DNA from: Paraburkholderia sartisoli
Lineage (GTDB): Bacteria; Pseudomonadota; Gammaproteobacteria; Burkholderiales; Burkholderiaceae
Direction of reading: 5' to 3'
Length of the DNA: 64,000 nucleotides
Assembly (NCBI RefSeq): GCF_900107685.1
Contig: NZ_FNRQ01000001.1
Location: 1,488,001-1,552,000 of the forward strand
The translations under genes were made by a program, and so were the position numbers. Positions 59,854 through 64,000 of the stretch are shown here, in pieces. Below the pieces are notes generated by a model. It ran no database searches. It saw nothing but the letters and a program-made list of their open reading frames with translations, and had not been told where the DNA came from. Each line of letters starts with the position of its first letter. Position 1 is the stretch's first letter.

Positions 59854-61248
59854 TCACTGAGCGGTAATCTTCACAAGGTCAGGTAGAGCCCATGTTTTGT
59901 CGAAAAGAGGCTGCGTTGGACCGTACAGCCGGAACAGCAATTCAAACCGTTCCCCTGTCCTGGTCGGTACCCAGTTTTTTTCGTGTCCAGCCGGAGATTC
60001 CGGTCCAAAGTAGACATCGACAGAACCGTCAGGATTCTTTTCCATATCCGCCGCCTGCGACGAACGGCTGGCACGCGGCAAGTCCTTGATCAGCGCATGC
60101 GTCGCACGGCTGTAGGCCGTGGCTGACCAGTACTGGCGCATGGGCGCGTTGGGCGGTACGGTCAGTCGATAGCGCTGGCCACCGTCAAGAGCATCTCCGT
60201 TCCTGTCCTGCCATGACATCAGATAGAACTGGCCCGCCCCAAGGCGTTTGATGCCGACATAGCCCATCGAATAGACGATCGCGCGCGCATCGACGGGGTA
60301 GATATTCTGCGCTGTATAGCCTTTCGAAGCGTCTTGCACCAATTCCGACGCTGCGGGAACGACCCAATGCGTATTGGGGAAATACGGCGGGTAGGCTCGC
60401 TCCGATCGATGTTCGATCCATTCGTGGGCCTCGCGAGCACCCTCGTTGAGTTTCTCGACGCTGTTGGCGTCGGGCGCGAACGGTTTTCCCTTCTCGATGC
60501 CGATTGACTTGAGCTGGTCGATCATGACCTTGTCCCGCTCGAGCCATGGTTCGCGCTGAACAATACGGTCGAGGGACTGGAAATAGCGGACGTCGTAGGG
60601 AATGGTCGAATCAAACAGGACATCCGCGGCGTCCACAAACCGGGTCGGTGAGGACGTGCTCGCGAATGCATACAGTTTGAGCCGCTTGCCATAGGCGACG
60701 GCTTTCGCAACATCGGTGTCACTGTGGCTACGCAGGGTGGAGCGGATCAATGCATAGCCACTGTAGGTCGGCGAGCGGAGCACGATGTATCCGGCTGGAA
60801 TGCGGCCGTGCCAGGCGGGAGGCAGTATCAGGTACTTGCCGCCCGCACCCTTGTCCGCCCCGGAAGGGCCGGCATCCTCGAGAGGCATCTGCCAGAGATC
60901 GTCGATGTTGCCGGTGATCGAGCCGTCCTGGCCAGCCGGCGGGACTTCGAGCACGACCGGGCCTTGCTTCGTATTGAAGAAAGGCATGAAGTAAATCGCG
61001 TCTGGATTAGGAGTAAGAGTCTGGTTGTGCCAGTCCACCGGGCGCGACCAGTAGACAATTTCGTTTTCCTTTGCGCCCGCCTTAAGAGCGGCCTGCAACA
61101 TGAGGTCGGTATTGACCGCGGGCATGCCCCAGACGACAGCTTGCACGGCGCGCCCGATCGCGACACGATCCTGAACGGATTGTGTTTCGCCCCTGGCCGC
61201 CATGAAATTGCAGGTTAGCAGCAGTGGTAAAAGAATCGACTTTTTCAT
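59854..61248 (-). CDS. DUF1254/DUF1214-domain exported protein
   Basis: 464 residues with a signal peptide (MKKSILLPLLLTCNFMAARG), the DUF1254 N-terminal domain (AVVWGMPAVNTDLMLQAALK, SRPVDWHNQTLTPNPDAIYF) and a C-terminal DUF1214 domain (FYLMSWQDRNGDALDGGQRY, NPDGSVDVYFGPESPAGHEK, LFRLYGPTQPLFDKTW). ATG 61248 has GAGGG 5 bp upstream and yields the signal peptide; the open frame extends 70 codons further upstream without homology. Function is unknown; probably periplasmic. It lies beside two decayed paralogues. Confidence 0.85.
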   Translation of the reverse strand: MKKSILLPLLLTCNFMAARGETQSVQDRVAIGRAVQAVVWGMPAVNTDLMLQAALKAGAKENEIVYWSRPVDWHNQTLTPNPDAIYFMPFFNTKQGPVVLEVPPAGQDGSITGNIDDLWQMPLEDAGPSGADKGAGGKYLILPPAWHGRIPAGYIVLRSPTYSGYALIRSTLRSHSDTDVAKAVAYGKRLKLYAFASTSSPTRFVDAADVLFDSTIPYDVRYFQSLDRIVQREPWLERDKVMIDQLKSIGIEKGKPFAPDANSVEKLNEGAREAHEWIEHRSERAYPPYFPNTHWVVPAASELVQDASKGYTAQNIYPVDARAIVYSMGYVGIKRLGAGQFYLMSWQDRNGDALDGGQRYRLTVPPNAPMRQYWSATAYSRATHALIKDLPRASRSSQAADMEKNPDGSVDVYFGPESPAGHEKNWVPTRTGERFELLFRLYGPTQPLFDKTWALPDLVKITAQ

Positions 61249-61558
61249 CAACGCCCTCGTTTTCAGGCGAGGCCAGGCGACTGCGAACGGAACAGCTGGT
61301 ATCCGCCGTGCCGGGCCAACGCATCGTTTCCGCTCGTGAACTCCGGTCGCCGTGCCTGAAGCGAGGCTGCAAGGCCAGGTCGTCCTGACCGGGGTTTCAA
61401 ATACACGATCTATCGACCTTCGAGATGCTGCTAGCGACCGTACCGGCAACCGGGCCACGAAGTCAAGCGAAGCCCATGCCCAGCGCGTTCTCCTTTAATC
61501 GTATTCAGGTGCCGGCCATCTCCCTGCTGATGCCTGCGGGGCACGAAATACTGCGTGC
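61249..61558. other. Gap between SDR and DUF1254 genes
   Basis: 310 bp with no convincing gene, terminator or promoter. It follows the SDR stop on the minus strand and should contain the DUF1254 gene's control region. Confidence 0.4.
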
Positions 61559-62341
61559 TCACACAGCAGTCACCCCGCCATCCACGGCCAGCACCTGGCC
61601 GGTGATGTGTTTGCCGGCATCGCTCGAAAACAGCACCGCTGCACCCTTCAGGTCGTCATCGTCTCCGAGCCTGCCGAGCGGCACGCCCGAGCACATCTGG
61701 TCGAGGCCAATACGATCGAGCGACCCCTGGGTCATTTTCGACGGGAAAAAGCCGGGCGCGAGCGCGTTGACAGTAATGCCATATCGCCCCCATTCGCCCG
61801 CCAGCGTGCGTGTGAAATTGACGACCGCGCCCTTCGATGTGTTGTAGGCGATCGTCTCCATGGTGCCCGGCGCGTTGCCGAACAAGCCTGCGATCGACGC
61901 CACGTTAAGGATTCGACCATAGCGACGCGGGATCATCGAGTGTTTGCCGATGCGTTGCGTCAGCAGGAAGAGTCCGCGAACATTCAGGTTCATGACCTTG
62001 TCCCACGCGGCGAGGGGATAATCCTCGGCAGCCGCGCCCCACGTGGCTCCCGCGTTGTTCACGAGAATGTCGACATGTCCAAGTTTTGTGACGGCCTCGT
62101 CAGCAAGGCGCTCGATGTCGTCTTCGCGTGCACCATCTGCTGCGATCCAGTCCGCTGTGATTCCGCGCGCGTGGAGATGGGCCTGCGCGGCCCGCAGTTC
62201 ATCGGATTTGCGCGCGGACAGTATTAACCGCGCCCCCTGTTCGCCCAACGCCTCTGCGATTTGCAGGCCGAGGCCGCGGGAACCTCCCGTGACAAGCGCC
62301 GTCTTGCCTTCGAGGCTGAAGAGTTGCTGAGTGGTTCGCAT
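61559..62341 (-). CDS. Short-chain dehydrogenase/reductase (classical SDR)
   Basis: 260 residues with the classical SDR motifs: TGGSRGLG (cofactor binding, ~19-26), NNAGA, catalytic Ser in NVASIAG, and YNTSKG (YxxxK). The C-terminus ITGQVLAVDGGVTAV is typical. Substrate is unknown; its place directly after an acyl-CoA dehydrogenase gene suggests a 3-hydroxyacyl or related lipid intermediate. The first 118 bp overlap the 3' end of the upstream gene in another frame. Confidence 0.9.
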   Translation of the reverse strand: MRTTQQLFSLEGKTALVTGGSRGLGLQIAEALGEQGARLILSARKSDELRAAQAHLHARGITADWIAADGAREDDIERLADEAVTKLGHVDILVNNAGATWGAAAEDYPLAAWDKVMNLNVRGLFLLTQRIGKHSMIPRRYGRILNVASIAGLFGNAPGTMETIAYNTSKGAVVNFTRTLAGEWGRYGITVNALAPGFFPSKMTQGSLDRIGLDQMCSGVPLGRLGDDDDLKGAAVLFSSDAGKHITGQVLAVDGGVTAV

Positions 62342-64000
62342 AGGAATGGGTGGTGATTGCTAACGTTTGGTGTGTGCGCCTGGAACCAGGCATCCTGCAT
62401 GTCAAGCGTGGTCCGGTCAAGCGATGCGAGCAGGCTGAGTTGCGGCGCGACGCGCGGCAACTCCCAGCGGTAGAAGTATTGGGCAGCGGCGAGTTTGCCG
62501 CGATAGAACGCGACGTCTTCGCTGCTGCCCGCGGCGCCAGGCGCGGCATGTGCGGTCAGCGCCTGTTCGAGCCATATCCATGCCATCACGATGTGACCGA
62601 ACGCCTCGAGATAGATCGACGCGTTGGCAAGCGCGGCGGCGGAATCGCGTGCCATTCCTAACAGATGCGTCACGTGCAGGAGTTGGGCAACGGTTTCATC
62701 GAGTGTCTGGGCATGACTGACGAGTGCTGTATCGCCAGTCGCCGCGGCGTGTGCCGCGCATGCCTTCATTCGGTCGACAAGTGCCTGTAGCGCGGCGCCG
62801 TCGTCCATCGTCACCTTGCGGCCGAGCAGATCCAGCGCCTGGATGCCGTGCGTGCCTTCGTGAATCGGATTCAGCCGGTTGTCGCGATAGAACTGCTCAA
62901 CGTTGTATTCGCGGGTGTAGCCGTAACCACCATGAACCTGGATCGCGAGGTTGTTCGCTTCGAGGCACCATTGTGAGGGCCAGCTCTTTGCGACCGGCGT
63001 CAGGATGTCGAGCAGCAGCGAGAGGTGTTGGGCCGTCTGCGAATGGTCCGCCGCCTGCGAGGCACGTGCTTCATCTACCAGCTTCGCGCAGTACAGGTTC
63101 AGTGCGAGGCCGCCTTCCGCGTAGCTCTTCTGCGCGAGCAGCATGCGCCGGATGTCCGCATGTTCGACGAGCTTGACCTGCGGGTTCGCCGGGTTCTTGC
63201 CGGTGCCTCTCGGCGCTCGTCCTTGCCGGCGGTTGCGTGCATAGTCGAGCGCATGCAGATAACCCGTGTAGCCGAGCACCGCCGCGCCGAGCCCGACACC
63301 GATGCGCGCCTCGTTCATCATGTGGAACATGCAGGCGAGCCCCGCGCCAGGCTCGCCGATCAGATAGCCAATTGCACCTGCCTTGTCGCCGGGTCGATAT
63401 TTGACGCCTTCGCCGAAATTTAGCAGGCAATTCGTGGTGCCGCGATAGCCCATCTTGTGATTCAATCCGGCGAGCACGACGTCGTTATGCTCGCCCTGCG
63501 AACCGTCATCGCCGACCAGATATTTGGGCACGATGAAAAGCGAAATTCCCTTTACGCCCGGAGTCAGCTTACCGTCCGGTCCGGGAATCTTTGCGAGCAC
63601 GAGGTGCACGATGTTATCGGACAGCTGATGCTCGCCGCCCGAAATCCACATCTTGTTTCCGCGTAACCGGTACTGTGCACCGAATGGAGAGTCGCCCTCG
63701 TACTCGGCGCGCGTCGTGATGTCCGACAGCGACGAACCCGCTTGTGGTTCCGACAGGCACATCGTGCCGAAGTAACGTCCTTCCAGTTCGGGCCGCACGA
63801 ATGTGTCGATCTGCCTCGGTGTGCCGTAGGTCAGCAGCAGGTTGGCATTCCCGATCGTGAGGAATGGATAGGCCGCCGTGCCGATGTTCGCGCCGATGAA
63901 GTAGGCAAACCCCGCTTTCTCGACCACCATCGGCAACTGCATGCCGCCAAGTTCGTAGTCCTGTCCGGCCGCCATCAGGCCGGCTTCGCTGAAGGCCGCA
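62224..64000 (-). CDS. Acyl-CoA dehydrogenase, N-terminus outside window
   Basis: FAD enzyme of fatty acid beta-oxidation, large FadE-like type with a C-terminal ACDH_C domain. The visible 591 residues include AFSEAGLMAAGQDYELGGMQ, GTMCLSEPQAGSSLSDITTR (FAD/substrate loop), GLNHKMGYRGT, NEARIGVGLGAAVLGYTGYL and QVHGGYGYTREYNVEQFYRD (catalytic Glu region near HEGTHGIQALDLLGR). The recognisable domain ends near LDMQDAWF; another ~50 residues (HTPNVSNHHPFLCEP to KARRRLSREVP) read through the start of the SDR gene in a different frame. The gene start lies beyond position 64000. Confidence 0.92.
   Translation of the reverse strand, partial: AAFSEAGLMAAGQDYELGGMQLPMVVEKAGFAYFIGANIGTAAYPFLTIGNANLLLTYGTPRQIDTFVRPELEGRYFGTMCLSEPQAGSSLSDITTRAEYEGDSPFGAQYRLRGNKMWISGGEHQLSDNIVHLVLAKIPGPDGKLTPGVKGISLFIVPKYLVGDDGSQGEHNDVVLAGLNHKMGYRGTTNCLLNFGEGVKYRPGDKAGAIGYLIGEPGAGLACMFHMMNEARIGVGLGAAVLGYTGYLHALDYARNRRQGRAPRGTGKNPANPQVKLVEHADIRRMLLAQKSYAEGGLALNLYCAKLVDEARASQAADHSQTAQHLSLLLDILTPVAKSWPSQWCLEANNLAIQVHGGYGYTREYNVEQFYRDNRLNPIHEGTHGIQALDLLGRKVTMDDGAALQALVDRMKACAAHAAATGDTALVSHAQTLDETVAQLLHVTHLLGMARDSAAALANASIYLEAFGHIVMAWIWLEQALTAHAAPGAAGSSEDVAFYRGKLAAAQYFYRWELPRVAPQLSLLASLDRTTLDMQDAWFQAHTPNVSNHHPFLCEPLSNSSASKARRRLSREVPAASACKSQRRWANRGRG

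Overview
The window is a high-GC chromosomal segment whose gene order and protein sequences fit a member of the Burkholderiaceae (Burkholderia/Paraburkholderia type). The evidence is the continuous run rpsB-tsf-pyrH-frr-uppS-cdsA-dxr-rseP-bamA-skp-lpxD-fabZ-lpxA-lpxB-rnhB, the divergent map-glnD operon, and the later smpB-ratA-rnfH and guaB-guaA blocks. The species cannot be fixed from the sequence alone.

Layout. 1-1161: 3' end of ligA overlapping def. 1295-6605 (minus): map-glnD-pseudouridine synthase operon; the synthase carries a very long arginine-rich N-terminal extension. 7022-23075 (plus): translation, isoprenoid, phospholipid, outer-membrane and lipid A genes, ending with an SpoU-type rRNA methyltransferase. 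23125-26829: divergent ppsR and ppsA. 26917-28342: NfeD and stomatin-like pair. 28501-30896: smpB, ratA, rnfH and a DMT-family transporter. 31215-35211: guaB, a small membrane protein and guaA.

35197-58770 is accessory DNA inserted at the 3' end of guaA. A P4-type integrase lies just inside, and the last 15 bp of guaA are repeated exactly at 56225-56239, so the first island is about 21 kb. Its cargo looks like host defence: a 1875-residue DUF4011-helicase-Vsr/DUF3320 protein, a 1361-residue membrane KAP NTPase, an OLD-family nuclease overlapping a UvrD-like helicase (Gabija-like), an unrecognised 406-residue protein, and an XRE-ImmA/IrrE regulator with a 'beta' family partner. A second unit (56240-58608) carries a HipBA-type toxin-antitoxin pair. 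It ends at a degenerate third att core, followed by a second diverged copy of the sequence that follows guaA. That copy cuts into a DUF1254 gene that is also broken by a frameshift and two stops. A 10-bp repeat (GACGGTATCG and variants) clusters at the island ends.

58772-64000 returns to chromosome-like content on the minus strand: two DUF1254/DUF1214 remnants, one intact DUF1254/DUF1214 exported protein, an SDR oxidoreductase, and an acyl-CoA dehydrogenase that runs off the window and overlaps the SDR gene by 118 bp.

The strongest leads are the accreted guaA islands, their end structures (covarying inverted repeats, palindromic att core, GACGGTATC repeats) and the stacked defence cargo. No rRNA, tRNA or CRISPR array was seen.
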